Notes: generated by a model not told the origin, from the letters alone. 64,000 nucleotides of DNA from Opacimonas sp014872805 (GCA_014872805.1 WKFN01000012.1:62001-126000); one strand, 5' to 3'. Shown: positions 27,289 to 37,274, numbered from the stretch's first letter. Made by a program: numbers and translations.

Positions 27289-29429
27289 TGTTGTACTAAC
27301 ACCACACAGGCTAATGGTGGTAATGCTATCACCAAATGGCCATTGGCAACGGTTGCAGCTTGAGGCACAAAATAATCACTCCCACCATAAATGGCTGCAT
27401 CCGAATTAAATACCACCTGATATTCCCCGTCAGGGACATGTTCCAAAACATAATCACTATGTGGGATGGGCGTAAAATTACAGAGTACAACGGCAATTTG
27501 GCCAGAATCCGAATGGCGACTAAAACACACAATGGAACGTGCATCATCATCGTATGATAACCAGCGAAACCCCTTTCCAGTATGACATTGCTCATGCAGT
27601 GCAGAGTTGTTTCGATATAAATGATTCAAGTCGCGATACAACTGTTGAATCTGTAAATGCTTTGGCTCATCTAGCAAATACCAATCGAGCTGACCATCGT
27701 GATCCCACTCCCGATATTGCCCCAATTCACAGCCCATAAAATTGAGTTTTTTACCCGGATGGGTAAACATGAAACTTGCATAAGTTCTTAAGTTTGCTCG
27801 CTGTTGCCAATCATCACCAGGCATTTTGTTAAGCAGTGAGCCTTTGCCGTACACCACCTCATCGTGTGATATGGGCAAGACGAAATTTTCGTCAAACGCG
27901 TACACCATCGAGAATGTGATTTCATTGTGGTGATACTTACGATGTGCTGAATCACGACTGATGTATTGTAATGAATCGTGCATCCAACCCATATTCCATT
28001 TGAAGCCAAAGCCGAGTCCGCCCATATCGACAGGACGAGACACCTTAGCGAACGAGGTGGATTCTTCAGCAATGGTCATGACATTTGGAAACTGCTCATA
28101 AACAGCTCGATTCATCCATTGTAATAAGCTGATGGCTTCATAGTTGTGATTACCACCATCGACATTTGGGATCCACTCGCCATCGTTGCGCGAATAGTCT
28201 AGATACAACATTGATGCCACCGCATCCACACGTAATCCATCGATGTGAAAATGCTCACACCAATATAAGGCATTCGCCACCAAAAATTGACGAACTTCAT
28301 CTTTACCAAAGTCATAAATGCATGAGTTCCAATCTGGATGCCAGCCTTTTCTCGGGTCCTCGTATTCATAAACACACGACCCATCGAACTTAGCTAAACC
28401 ATGATCATCCTCTGGAAAATGCGCCGGTACCCAATCAATAATCACCCCAATGCCGGCTTGATGGCAGGTATCAACAAAATATTTGAAATCATCAGGCGTT
28501 CCAAAACGGCTCGTAGGTGCAAATAAACCAACGGGTTGATAGCCCCAGGAGCCATCAAATGGGTACTCAGAAATCGGCATACACTCGATGTGCGTATAGC
28601 CCATATCTTTGACGTATGCGACCAAGTCTTGAGCAAGCTCACGATAGGATAAATAGCGACGTCCATCAACCGGTCTACGCCAAGAAGCAAGTTGCACTTC
28701 ATAGATGCTGATGGGGTGTGAATACGGATCGCAATTTTGTCTATTGCGCCATTCACTGTCATTCCAAACGTAAGAGGAATGGTCAAAAATAACCGAAGCA
28801 TGAGATGGATATTGATCATGGTAAAAGCCTATTGGATCGGCTTTATGAGGTAAGCGCTCGCCTTGTGCATTACGCAAGGCAAACTTGTATTTTTGTCCAA
28901 TGTGCGCTGACGGAATGACCAACACCCAATAGCCCATATCGGTTTTTTGCATGGGATGAGCAGTATCATTCCAGTGGTTAAATTCACCAATCACTGACAC
29001 CGCTGATGCATTAGGTGCAAACACCGCAAAACGAACCGCCTCTAAAGACGTATCATCTGCTCCATGTAACGTAATGGCCTGTGCCCCAAGCTGACGATAG
29101 ACATTTTGCGGCGCGTGATCGACAAAATGCACCGCATGATAAGCTTCATTTTTATACGCATAAGGGTCGACAATGGTGTATTCGGTGTCGACAGTTTGCA
29201 CCTTCAACCGGTACTGTTTTGGGATTTGACTGGCAATGGCATTACAAAAAACCCCATCCCCGACAGCAGTCAGTTCAACCACCTGTGCCCCTTGAGCATC
29301 CACAACGTTCACTGCGATTGCGCCAGGTATGTATACCCGACAAAAGTCTCCTAACTCGTTGCGAAATACCCCCAAATCATTGAAGGGATAACTCGCACGT
29401 CCTTGTACCAAATGATGATAATCAGTCAT
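27285..29429 (-). CDS. glgB: 1,4-alpha-glucan branching enzyme GlgB
   Basis: 714-aa GH13 branching enzyme introducing alpha-1,6 links into glycogen. Two N-terminal beta domains (the second with GEFNHWND) precede the catalytic barrel. Motifs are YPFDGSWGYQPVGLFAPTSR, the nucleophile Asp in DGLRVDAVASML, the Glu in IAEEST, and LPISHDEVVYGKGSL. Start ATG 29429 follows AAGGA. The order malQ-glgB-glgX on one strand suggests polymer remodelling. glgC, glgA and glgP are not in this window. Confidence 0.97.
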   Translation of the reverse strand: MTDYHHLVQGRASYPFNDLGVFRNELGDFCRVYIPGAIAVNVVDAQGAQVVELTAVGDGVFCNAIASQIPKQYRLKVQTVDTEYTIVDPYAYKNEAYHAVHFVDHAPQNVYRQLGAQAITLHGADDTSLEAVRFAVFAPNASAVSVIGEFNHWNDTAHPMQKTDMGYWVLVIPSAHIGQKYKFALRNAQGERLPHKADPIGFYHDQYPSHASVIFDHSSYVWNDSEWRNRQNCDPYSHPISIYEVQLASWRRPVDGRRYLSYRELAQDLVAYVKDMGYTHIECMPISEYPFDGSWGYQPVGLFAPTSRFGTPDDFKYFVDTCHQAGIGVIIDWVPAHFPEDDHGLAKFDGSCVYEYEDPRKGWHPDWNSCIYDFGKDEVRQFLVANALYWCEHFHIDGLRVDAVASMLYLDYSRNDGEWIPNVDGGNHNYEAISLLQWMNRAVYEQFPNVMTIAEESTSFAKVSRPVDMGGLGFGFKWNMGWMHDSLQYISRDSAHRKYHHNEITFSMVYAFDENFVLPISHDEVVYGKGSLLNKMPGDDWQQRANLRTYASFMFTHPGKKLNFMGCELGQYREWDHDGQLDWYLLDEPKHLQIQQLYRDLNHLYRNNSALHEQCHTGKGFRWLSYDDDARSIVCFSRHSDSGQIAVVLCNFTPIPHSDYVLEHVPDGEYQVVFNSDAAIYGGSDYFVPQAATVANGHLVIALPPLACVVLVQQ

Positions 29430-29443
29430 TCTATTCCTTGTGT

Positions 29444-31621
29444 TTATGCTTGACTGGCGTTAATGCGCGCTTGAGAAATACGCGCAGACAAATCCAATAT
29501 ATCACGATTGCTAAAAATATCTTCTATGTTATGCGACAGCTTGCGGCGCCAATTGGGGTATTCGTTAAATGTTCCTGGGATATTGACTGGCTTGTCCATT
29601 TGCAACCAATCTTCCAATTGTAACGATAATAGTGCTGAACTGCCCTTGGCCATATGCACCTGCATTCCGTAATTCAAAGCTTGGGTCATGCCGACATAAT
29701 TGACATCGTGCCCTACATCATTAGGTATTGAGCCATGGCCATGCAGAGTATTTAAAATTTGCTGCTTATTTTCATGACGCGATGCGTACAAAGGCTGCAA
29801 AATCTCTTCTGTCGGATATAAACCAAGCTGTTTACCCAATTCCAAATCATTGCAATGCCAATAACCTATCAAGGTTGGGAAGTCATGAATGGTCAAGGTC
29901 GACATGGATTGAATAGGGTAATGTGCTGGAGAATAAAACCCTCCATCTTCTGCTTGTTCGAAGAAAAAGACACGATAAGAATACACGCCATTAGACGCTA
30001 ATTTATCTCGTATTTCCTCTGGCACTGTCCCCAAGTCTTCGCCAATAATAAGCGTTTGATGGCGGTGTGATTCAAGTGCCAAAATGCCAAGCAGATCATC
30101 CACTGGATAATAGACATATCCGCCTTTGTCTGCAGAGTCACCTTTGACAACCCACCACAATCTCAGTAGCGCCATGGCATGATCAATGCGCAACGCACCT
30201 GAATTGGCCATATTGGCAGAAAACAAATCAATGATAGGTTGATAGCCCTGTTGATAAAGCACTTCAGGATCCATCGGTGGCAAGCCCCAATTCTGACCCA
30301 ATGGGCCAAGGATATCAGGTGGCGCACCGACACTTGCTTGCGTCACATACAAGTCTTTGGCAGCCCAAATTTCAGCACTGCCCTCACTTACACCAACAGC
30401 CAAATCGCGATAGATACCTATGGTGAGGTTTAATTCTGAAGCAACTGCACTGGCAGCTGCGAATTGTTGAGCCGCTAGGTATTGTAAATAACCATAAAAA
30501 CGTACGCGTTCGGCATGTGATTGAGCAAATTCTGACACAGCATCATTTTGATAAGTTTGATACTCTTCAGGGAAAACGGGCCATCCCCAACTGTCCTTGC
30601 CCGCTTGGCGTAAATGTTCTTGTAGTGCATCATACGTAGCAAGAGCTGCAAGACTTTCTCCGCCTTGTGTAATAAACGCATCCAGTTCGCTGGTATCGCC
30701 TTTAATATATTCTTGGTACAAGGCATTGAGCACGGGCATTTTGAGTTCGGCAACAGCCATGTAATCAACATATTCAACTGCTCGGGTATGTTGTAATTTT
30801 GCCTGAAATTGCCCATCGCTGACCATTGCTTGAATTACGGGAGATTGATACTCAGGGACCGCAGTAACATCAATGTACAAATGATTGAGCCACTTCCGCG
30901 ATGATGGGCTATATGGCGAACATGAGTCAGGTTCATTTGGATAGAGCGCATGGATCGGATTTAACCCAATAAAATCGGCTCCCTGCTGCGCAGCATTGCG
31001 CAGTAAAGCCTGTAGGTCAGTAAAGTCTCCCATCCCCCAATTGTGTTCACTGCGCACACAATACAGCTGAACACTCAAGCCCCATACCTTGTGACCTCGA
31101 GTGATATTGTCAGGGGTAAAACACGCATCTGGCGCCATGATTAAACGCGCCTCTGCCAACACTTGCGTATTATGCATCAGTTGAAGTGTATGATAGCCGT
31201 CTGGTACTTCAAACTCTAAGTCGATTGCAAATTCTTGGTATTCGGTATCTTCAATATCCGCAGCGTTGATTAAGGTATGCTCCGTCGCAATAAGATTTTG
31301 TAGAAGATCAGCGCCCGTTTCAGTAATGACTTTCAGTGATAATGGCGTATTCACCAACGAAATAGGTAAACGCAACGCGATTATTTTGTCTGCGCTATGA
31401 CGTAATACTTTGACCGGATCAAGTGGCGTCATCCATGCATCGGCCACTTGCTCATTGATTTGTCCTACTAGAGCGTCTTCATCGTCAATGTCATAACCCA
31501 TGACCGCCAAGATCTTCTCTTTGGTTCCCGCGGCAACCGAAGTAGGCTGGCCGTAAGCATCAATAAATTGCGTTTCAATGCCTCGCATTTTGACGAGCGC
31601 ATCAATGGGTGTTTGCGACAT
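29444..31621 (-). CDS. malQ: 4-alpha-glucanotransferase (amylomaltase)
   Basis: 725-aa GH77 enzyme transferring maltodextrin units. Catalytic residues appear in ALRIDHAMALLR (nucleophile Asp), IIGEDLGTVP (acid/base Glu) and TIHDFPTLIGYW. An N-terminal domain of about 170 residues is present as in the E. coli enzyme. It is the first gene of the malQ-glgB-glgX-msrB unit, divergent from gapA, with a HexR-type site in the shared gap. Confidence 0.96.
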   Translation of the reverse strand: MSQTPIDALVKMRGIETQFIDAYGQPTSVAAGTKEKILAVMGYDIDDEDALVGQINEQVADAWMTPLDPVKVLRHSADKIIALRLPISLVNTPLSLKVITETGADLLQNLIATEHTLINAADIEDTEYQEFAIDLEFEVPDGYHTLQLMHNTQVLAEARLIMAPDACFTPDNITRGHKVWGLSVQLYCVRSEHNWGMGDFTDLQALLRNAAQQGADFIGLNPIHALYPNEPDSCSPYSPSSRKWLNHLYIDVTAVPEYQSPVIQAMVSDGQFQAKLQHTRAVEYVDYMAVAELKMPVLNALYQEYIKGDTSELDAFITQGGESLAALATYDALQEHLRQAGKDSWGWPVFPEEYQTYQNDAVSEFAQSHAERVRFYGYLQYLAAQQFAAASAVASELNLTIGIYRDLAVGVSEGSAEIWAAKDLYVTQASVGAPPDILGPLGQNWGLPPMDPEVLYQQGYQPIIDLFSANMANSGALRIDHAMALLRLWWVVKGDSADKGGYVYYPVDDLLGILALESHRHQTLIIGEDLGTVPEEIRDKLASNGVYSYRVFFFEQAEDGGFYSPAHYPIQSMSTLTIHDFPTLIGYWHCNDLELGKQLGLYPTEEILQPLYASRHENKQQILNTLHGHGSIPNDVGHDVNYVGMTQALNYGMQVHMAKGSSALLSLQLEDWLQMDKPVNIPGTFNEYPNWRRKLSHNIEDIFSNRDILDLSARISQARINASQA

Positions 31622-31721
31622 AAAAATTCCAGACTAAGTTGTAGTGACCCTGCATTATTATGACTTTGTGGTCACATTAAAAGTGAATACGATTGCATTG
31701 ATAAGAAGTTTACACTTTTTA

Positions 31722-31736
31722 TGTAATAAAACTACA
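31722..31736. promoter_or_regulatory. HexR-type operator between malQ and gapA
   Basis: TGTAATAAAACTACA fits TGTAATwwwATTACA with one mismatch (a C for T in the right half). It is the only such site in the 211-base divergent gap, so it could act on both the glycogen operon and gapA. Confidence 0.7.
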
Positions 31737-31752
31737 TTTAACCGATAAAAAC

Positions 31753-31781
31753 TTGCTAAAAGCCCATTTCAACCCTATAAT
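31753..31781 (+). promoter_or_regulatory. gapA promoter
   Basis: TTGCTA (31753-31758), a 17-base spacer and a consensus TATAAT (31776-31781), about 51 bases before the ATG. The HexR-type site is centred about 59 bases upstream of the expected transcription start. Confidence 0.7.
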
Positions 31782-31832
31782 TTACGTAAATTTATTTCAT
31801 TTTGTGTTTTTTCGATAAGGTTAGAGGTCGTT

Positions 31833-32828
31833 ATGACAATTAAAGTAGGTATCAATGGTTTTGGCCGTATCGGTCGCTTGGTTATGCGCGCAGCGGTTGA
31901 ACGTGACAATATCGAAGTAGTAGGTATTAATGACCTATTAGATCTGGACTATATCGCCTACATGTTCAAATACGATTCTACTCATGGCCGTTTTGAAGGC
32001 AATGTTGAAGTTACTGACGGTGGTTTATTGGTGAACGGTCAGTTCGTTCGTGTGACGAACAAAACCAATCCTACTGAGTTAGCTTGGGATGAAATTGGCG
32101 TAGATGTTGTAGTCGAAGCAACTGGTATATTCTTAACCGCTGACAAAGCTCAAGCTCACTTAGAAGCGGGTGCCAAAAAAGTCGTCATGTCAGCACCATC
32201 AAAAGACGATACACCGATGTTCGTGATGGGGGTCAATCACGATAGCTATGCAGGCGAAACCATTGTATCAAACGCATCATGTACAACTAACTGTCTTGCA
32301 CCTCTTGCTAAGGTCATTAACGACAATTTCGGTATTAGAGACGGTTTGATGACCACTGTGCATGCAACAACGGCTACACAAAAAACGGTTGATGGACCAT
32401 CTGCCAAAGATTGGCGTGGTGGTCGTGGTGCCGGTCAGAATATCATCCCATCATCTACTGGCGCGGCCAAAGCTGTGGGTAAAGTTATTCCAGCATTGAA
32501 TGGCAAGTTGACAGGTATGGCGTTCCGCGTGCCAACACCGGACGTTTCTGTCGTTGATTTGACTGTGAATCTTGAACGCCCTGCTTCTTATGAGCAAATC
32601 TGTGCAACGATTAAAGAAGCTGCCGAAGGCCCTCTTAAAGGTATTCTAGATTACACCGAAGATGCTGTTGTATCAAATGACTTTATCGGTGACAAGCACA
32701 CCTCTATCTTTGATGCGTCGGCAGGTATTGCCTTGACTGACACTTTTGTCAAATTGGTAGCTTGGTACGACAACGAAGTGGGTTACTCAAACAAAGTCTT
32801 AGACTTAGTGGCTCACATCCAAAAATAA
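31833..32828 (+). CDS. gapA: glyceraldehyde-3-phosphate dehydrogenase, type I
   Basis: 331-aa glycolytic NAD-dependent GAPDH. The N-terminal Rossmann motif is GINGFGRIGR; catalytic Cys is in SNASCTTNCLAPL and catalytic His in TVHATTATQKTVDGPS. The length equals that of the E. coli enzyme. AGAGG precedes ATG 31833. A terminator follows directly. Confidence 0.98.
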   Translation: MTIKVGINGFGRIGRLVMRAAVERDNIEVVGINDLLDLDYIAYMFKYDSTHGRFEGNVEVTDGGLLVNGQFVRVTNKTNPTELAWDEIGVDVVVEATGIFLTADKAQAHLEAGAKKVVMSAPSKDDTPMFVMGVNHDSYAGETIVSNASCTTNCLAPLAKVINDNFGIRDGLMTTVHATTATQKTVDGPSAKDWRGGRGAGQNIIPSSTGAAKAVGKVIPALNGKLTGMAFRVPTPDVSVVDLTVNLERPASYEQICATIKEAAEGPLKGILDYTEDAVVSNDFIGDKHTSIFDASAGIALTDTFVKLVAWYDNEVGYSNKVLDLVAHIQK

Positions 32829-32848
32829 TTTGTTTCTCCCACCATACT

Positions 32849-32874
32849 AGCCCAGTTCCTACTGGGCTTTTTTT
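32849..32874 (+). terminator. terminator of gapA
   Basis: AGCCCAGT (32849-32856), loop TCCT, ACTGGGCT (32861-32868), then a run of T to 32874. Confidence 0.95.
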
Positions 32875-32923
32875 GTCTTGTGCATTATTCTTTAGAGAAT
32901 ACTCAAAAAGGACTCAACAACAC

Positions 32924-33724
32924 ATGAATACTCTCACCTTACGGACCTCATCGGCCAGTTGCCAAATTGCGCTGCATGGCGCACACCTCACCTCTTATGT
33001 GCGCAATGGATTGGAGCGTTTGTTTGTTTCGCAGCAGGCTGTAATGGATGGCACCAAAGCGATTCGAGGCGGAGTACCGATTTGCTGGCCATGGTTTGGC
33101 CAGTTACATGCTGATATAGCTTCGCACAAAATAGCGCATGGGTTAGTGCGAAATCAACCATGGGATATTATTGCGCAAACATACAGTGCTGAAGAGTCGT
33201 CTGTCACTCTAGTACCATCTGATACGCAACATCCGTTGTGGCCATCAGGGCTATCTTGCTCAGTCAAAATCACATTGGGTGAAGTGCTAGAGATACGCTT
33301 AATATCCTCCAATTCCAGTGCAAAACCAATTGCGTTCACCGGTGCATTGCATACGTATTTCGCAATTTCAGATATCGTAGATATTGAGCTTGAGGGTTTT
33401 GAGCAAGCACATCAATGTATTGATAATAATACCGCTATACGACATGATTTTGGTGGAGATCCCTATCTAATTAACGATGAAGTTGACCGTGTCCATTTGC
33501 TGCCAGCGCCATCAACCAAAATCCTAAGTCATTCCCCAATAACAATAAAGCACATAGGGCATGACTCGCTGGTCGTATGGAACCCTGGCGCTGCTAAAGC
33601 AAAAGCACTCGCAGATTTAGCTAATGAAGAGTATCGACAGTTTGTCTGTATCGAAACTGCTCTTACCCAAAAATTTGAGTTAACTCCTGGAAACACCCAT
33701 GAGTTAATACAGTCGATTGACTGA
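32924..33724 (+). CDS. D-hexose-6-phosphate mutarotase (YeaD-like)
   Basis: 266-aa galactose-mutarotase-fold protein interconverting alpha and beta anomers of hexose 6-phosphates. Family landmarks are the early RGGVPICWPWFG, the His-containing AHGLVRNQPW, FTGALHTYF and the late VVWNPGAAKA. ATG 32924 behind AAGGA was chosen; a 54-residue extension running through the gapA terminator is rejected. gapA-yeaD adjacency is also found in E. coli. It converges with the Entner-Doudoroff operon. Confidence 0.92.
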   Translation: MNTLTLRTSSASCQIALHGAHLTSYVRNGLERLFVSQQAVMDGTKAIRGGVPICWPWFGQLHADIASHKIAHGLVRNQPWDIIAQTYSAEESSVTLVPSDTQHPLWPSGLSCSVKITLGEVLEIRLISSNSSAKPIAFTGALHTYFAISDIVDIELEGFEQAHQCIDNNTAIRHDFGGDPYLINDEVDRVHLLPAPSTKILSHSPITIKHIGHDSLVVWNPGAAKAKALADLANEEYRQFVCIETALTQKFELTPGNTHELIQSID

Positions 33725-33737
33725 TATTTTAAAGCAC

Positions 33738-33771
33738 AAAAAAACGCACACTATTCCTTAATAGTGTGCGT
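33738..33771 (-). terminator. terminator of the Entner-Doudoroff operon
   Basis: A perfect 12-bp stem (33744-33755 with 33760-33771) and 4-base loop. On the minus strand seven T follow. It sits 35 bases after eda and also faces the convergent mutarotase gene. Confidence 0.95.
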
Positions 33772-33806
33772 CTAATGAAGTTTTGCGAACTGAACTTAAC
33801 CGGCTT

Positions 33807-34457
33807 TTACGCGACGGCATTTGCTCCTTCCACCGCTTCTTTAGCGAGTTGCGTAATCGCATCCCAATCACCTGCATCCATCAACGCATCCGGTGCAAGC
33901 CATGAACCACCCACACAATGAATATTGGGTAGTGCCAAATAGTCATGATAGTTTGACAAACTAATACCACCGGTTGGGCAGAACACCATATCTGGGAACG
34001 GACCTGCAATCGATTTAATGGCTTTTACACCACCCACCGCTTCTGCTGGAAAAAACTTTAGATGGGTATATCCCGCATCGCGAGCGCGCATCAAATCAGA
34101 CGTAGAGGAAATACCTGGGATCAGCGCAATTGGTCCTGCTTGACCGGCAGCTAATAACTCAGCTGTCATACCTGGGCTGATCGCAAATTTAGCGCCCGCA
34201 TCGATCACTTGTTGTAACTGTTCTGCATTGGTTACGGTACCCGCGCCAATCATCGCATCCGGTAATTCTTTTGCGATCAATTCAATAGCCCCCAGAGCCA
34301 CAGGAGTACGCAACGTTACTTCCAAAATATTAATCCCGCCAGCAATCAATGCTTTGGCTAATGGCACTGCGTGTTCTAGTTTTTTGATCACAAGCACAGG
34401 AACAACAGGTGATGTTGCGAACACGTCTTGTGCTGAGTATTGCCATGACTGACTCAT
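33807..34457 (-). CDS. eda: KDPG/KHG aldolase
   Basis: 216-aa aldolase cleaving 2-keto-3-deoxy-6-phosphogluconate to pyruvate and glyceraldehyde-3-phosphate. The catalytic Glu region is EVTLRTP and the Schiff-base Lys lies in THLKFFPAEA; PTGGIS binds phosphate. Its ATG shares one base with the glk stop (TAATG). It is the last gene of zwf-pgl-edd-glk-eda. Its substrate KDPG is the known effector that releases HexR from DNA. Confidence 0.97.
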   Translation of the reverse strand: MSQSWQYSAQDVFATSPVVPVLVIKKLEHAVPLAKALIAGGINILEVTLRTPVALGAIELIAKELPDAMIGAGTVTNAEQLQQVIDAGAKFAISPGMTAELLAAGQAGPIALIPGISSTSDLMRARDAGYTHLKFFPAEAVGGVKAIKSIAGPFPDMVFCPTGGISLSNYHDYLALPNIHCVGGSWLAPDALMDAGDWDAITQLAKEAVEGANAVA

Positions 34458-35434
34458 TAGGCATTCCTTACATGTTGATTAAGGTACGCAGCGGCACCCA
34501 ATAACCCGTGATCGGGTTCGTTAATTAAGTACGTAGGGATATTTTTTATGTAATGAGCCATTTGTCCCTTGGCTTCAAAACGTGACCGAAAGTCACTCTT
34601 TTGTAAAAATTCGACGAAGCGCGAAGCAATACCACCGCCAATGAACACGCCGCCTGTGGTAGCTAAATTCATCGCTAGGTTGCCGGCAAAACTGCCCATG
34701 ATGGCGCAAAATTGTGTTAAGGTTTTTTCACAAATCGCGCATTGCTTATTGAGCGCGCTTTCGGTGATCAAAGCGGCTTCATTGTAAATAGGCTCAACGC
34801 CTTCCGCTTGAGCGAGTGCTTTGTAGATATTCACAATACCGCGTCCTGACATGACCTCTTCAGCAGACGCTCGGCCGTATTGGGCTTGTAAGTAACGCCA
34901 AATAATCACATCAGTTTCATCCACAGGAGCAAAATCGACATGACCGCCTTCTCCATCAAGGGTTTGCCAGCCACTTGTAGTTTGTGTGATGTGCTCAACA
35001 CCCAAACCTGTGCCTGGACCAAATACCGCGATGTTGCCATTTTCAATTGCTGCACCTGCGCCAATTTGGATGATTTGCTCATCATTTAACACAGGTAGCG
35101 AATGAGCGACTGCTGTGAAGTCATTAATAACAAACAAATGTTCAAGACCAAGATTATTTTGCAATCCTGACGCGGTAAACTCCCAATCGTTATTCGAGAA
35201 TTTGATCACTTCCTGATTGACTGGCCCTGCAATAGCGATACAGGCAGAAGTAAAGGTTTTATCCTTGTGCTCTGCAAAGTAGTGCTCTATCGCTGCTTGA
35301 ATGCTTACAAACTCAATACACTGATATTTCTCAATATCGGCTATGCCGTTATCAGTAACGGTTGCCAGACGAATATTCGTTCCGCCGACATCTGCGATCA
35401 GCTTATGCCCAAAATTGCCAATCTTGTTAGCCAT
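34457..35434 (-). CDS. glk: glucokinase
   Basis: 325-aa ATP-dependent glucokinase of the E. coli Glk group. ATP and sugar motifs are LIADVGGTNIRLA, FGPGTGLGV and EGGHVDFAP; GGVFIGGGIASR lies toward the C-terminus. ATG 35434 overlaps the end of edd by eight bases; a longer in-frame extension inside edd is rejected because the conserved region starts at MANKIGNFGHK. It feeds glucose 6-phosphate to zwf in the same operon. Confidence 0.96.
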   Translation of the reverse strand: MANKIGNFGHKLIADVGGTNIRLATVTDNGIADIEKYQCIEFVSIQAAIEHYFAEHKDKTFTSACIAIAGPVNQEVIKFSNNDWEFTASGLQNNLGLEHLFVINDFTAVAHSLPVLNDEQIIQIGAGAAIENGNIAVFGPGTGLGVEHITQTTSGWQTLDGEGGHVDFAPVDETDVIIWRYLQAQYGRASAEEVMSGRGIVNIYKALAQAEGVEPIYNEAALITESALNKQCAICEKTLTQFCAIMGSFAGNLAMNLATTGGVFIGGGIASRFVEFLQKSDFRSRFEAKGQMAHYIKNIPTYLINEPDHGLLGAAAYLNQHVRNA

Positions 35435-37262
35435 TGTGTGTTGCTCCTTGCTCGACAAATAACGTACATGCACCTTCCTCAGCGCCAGAAATTGATAAAC
35501 GCATACCAGCAAACATTTCACGTCCCATGCCAATATGATGTTTAGCTAGATTAGCTGGTTGCGCGTCTCGCTTAGTAAGTTCATCGGCATCCACTAACAA
35601 AGACAAAGAGCCGGTAGTGGTGTCAATTTCAATCATATCGCCGTTGTGAACTTTAGCCAGTAAGCCTCCCTTGTATGCTTCTGGTGTAACATGAATGGCT
35701 GCAGGTACTTTACCTGACGCACCAGACATACGTCCGTCGGTAACAAGGGCAACTTTATAGCCACGGTCTTGCAACACACCTAGCGGTGGGGTTAAGCGAT
35801 GCAGTTCTGGCATACCAATTGCCGCTGGCCCTTGGAAACGTACGACTACCACACAGTCTTTATCAAGTTCACCTGCGTTAAATGCTGCATCGAGTTCAAA
35901 CTGATCTTCAAATACAACCGCAGGCAACTTCAGTTTGCACTCTGGAGAGCGCAGTGCGGAAGTTTTGATCACCGCACGACCTAAGTTTCCTGATAAAACA
36001 GATAAACCGCCATCGGGTTTAAATGGTGCGGCAACCGATGCAACCACCTCTTTGTCTAAGGATTTAGATGGGCCTTCTACCCACTCAAGTTCACCGTCAC
36101 GCAACACAGGTTCTTTGGTATACATCTCAAGGTTGTCGGAACAGATCGTTTTGACATCATTGTGTAGTAAGCCAGCATCCAACAGCTCTTTGATAAGTAA
36201 TGACATACCGCCGGCCGCGACAAAATGATTGATGTCCGCATGGCCGTTAGGATAAATACGAGTCAATAATGGTGTTGCACGAGACAAATCAGAAAAATCA
36301 TCCCAGTTCACAATAAAACCAGCTGCTCTCGCTACTGCCACTAAATGCATGGTGTGATTTGTAGAACCACCTGTTGCCAACAATCCTACCAAACCATTGA
36401 CTACGGCTTTAGCATCCACAAGCTCACCGATTGGGCGGTAATTATCGCCTAAATCAGTAATGCGAGTGGCTTGCACACCTGCTGCACGGGTCAAAGCATC
36501 GCGCAAAGGGGTGCCCGGATTGACGAAGGAGGAACCCGGTAAATGTAGGCCCATGATCTCAACCACAAGTTGGTTTGAGTTGGCCGTACCATAGAAGGTA
36601 CAAGTACCGGCTGAGTGATACGATTCACTCTCAGCTCTTAACAGCTCTTCACGACCCGCTTTACCTTCAGCGTATGCTTGACGCACCCGGGCCTTTTCTT
36701 TGTTTGGTAAGCCGGAAGGCATAGGGCCAGCCGGTACGAATACCGTTGGTAGATGACCAAAAGATAAGCTTCCTAATAACATCCCAGGGACAATTTTGTC
36801 ACATATCCCGAGCATCATCGCGCCATCAAACATGTTGTGTGATAAGGCTACGGCAGTCGATTGCGCAATGACGTCGCGGGACAACAATGACAAGTCCATG
36901 CCGGCATTACCTTGAGTAACGCCATCACACATGGCCGGTACGCCACCAGCAAATTGCGCCACCGAGCCCACATTCTTAATCGCATCTTTTATGATTACCG
37001 GGTAGTTTTCATAAGGCTGATGTGCAGATAACATGTCATTGTAAGAGGAACAAATCGCAATGTTCGCTTTGACCATTGAGGTTAAATCGGCTTTTTCTTG
37101 TTTGCCACATGCGGCAAAACCATGCGCCAAATTACCACATGACAACGCACCACGGTGTGGGCCTTGACGACGTGCTACGGCTATTTTGGCAAGGTAATCT
37201 GCTCGAGTTTGCTTGGAACGCTCGATAATGCGTTCGGTGACTTCTTGAATAATTTGGTTCAT
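35427..37262 (-). CDS. edd: 6-phosphogluconate dehydratase
   Basis: 611-aa iron-sulfur dehydratase (IlvD/Edd family) converting 6-phosphogluconate to KDPG. Cluster-binding Cys residues appear in GVPAMCDGVTQG and MLGICDKIVPG, with the third in SAGTCTFYGTANS. The ending TDGRMSGASGKVPAAIHVTPEA is typical. It starts 12 bases after pgl and its 3' end contains the glk start and ribosome binding site. Confidence 0.97.
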   Translation of the reverse strand: MNQIIQEVTERIIERSKQTRADYLAKIAVARRQGPHRGALSCGNLAHGFAACGKQEKADLTSMVKANIAICSSYNDMLSAHQPYENYPVIIKDAIKNVGSVAQFAGGVPAMCDGVTQGNAGMDLSLLSRDVIAQSTAVALSHNMFDGAMMLGICDKIVPGMLLGSLSFGHLPTVFVPAGPMPSGLPNKEKARVRQAYAEGKAGREELLRAESESYHSAGTCTFYGTANSNQLVVEIMGLHLPGSSFVNPGTPLRDALTRAAGVQATRITDLGDNYRPIGELVDAKAVVNGLVGLLATGGSTNHTMHLVAVARAAGFIVNWDDFSDLSRATPLLTRIYPNGHADINHFVAAGGMSLLIKELLDAGLLHNDVKTICSDNLEMYTKEPVLRDGELEWVEGPSKSLDKEVVASVAAPFKPDGGLSVLSGNLGRAVIKTSALRSPECKLKLPAVVFEDQFELDAAFNAGELDKDCVVVVRFQGPAAIGMPELHRLTPPLGVLQDRGYKVALVTDGRMSGASGKVPAAIHVTPEAYKGGLLAKVHNGDMIEIDTTTGSLSLLVDADELTKRDAQPANLAKHHIGMGREMFAGMRLSISGAEEGACTLFVEQGATHNG

Positions 37263-37274
37263 TGGTCCCTACTC

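Noticed and set aside
31644..31675. GTGACC/GGTCAC dyad in the malQ leader as an operator
   Set aside because: The arms are only six bases with a 20-base spacer; this is easily expected by chance.
32762..32923. Upstream start for the mutarotase
   Set aside because: It overlaps the gapA 3' end and its terminator; conserved sequence starts at ATG 32924.
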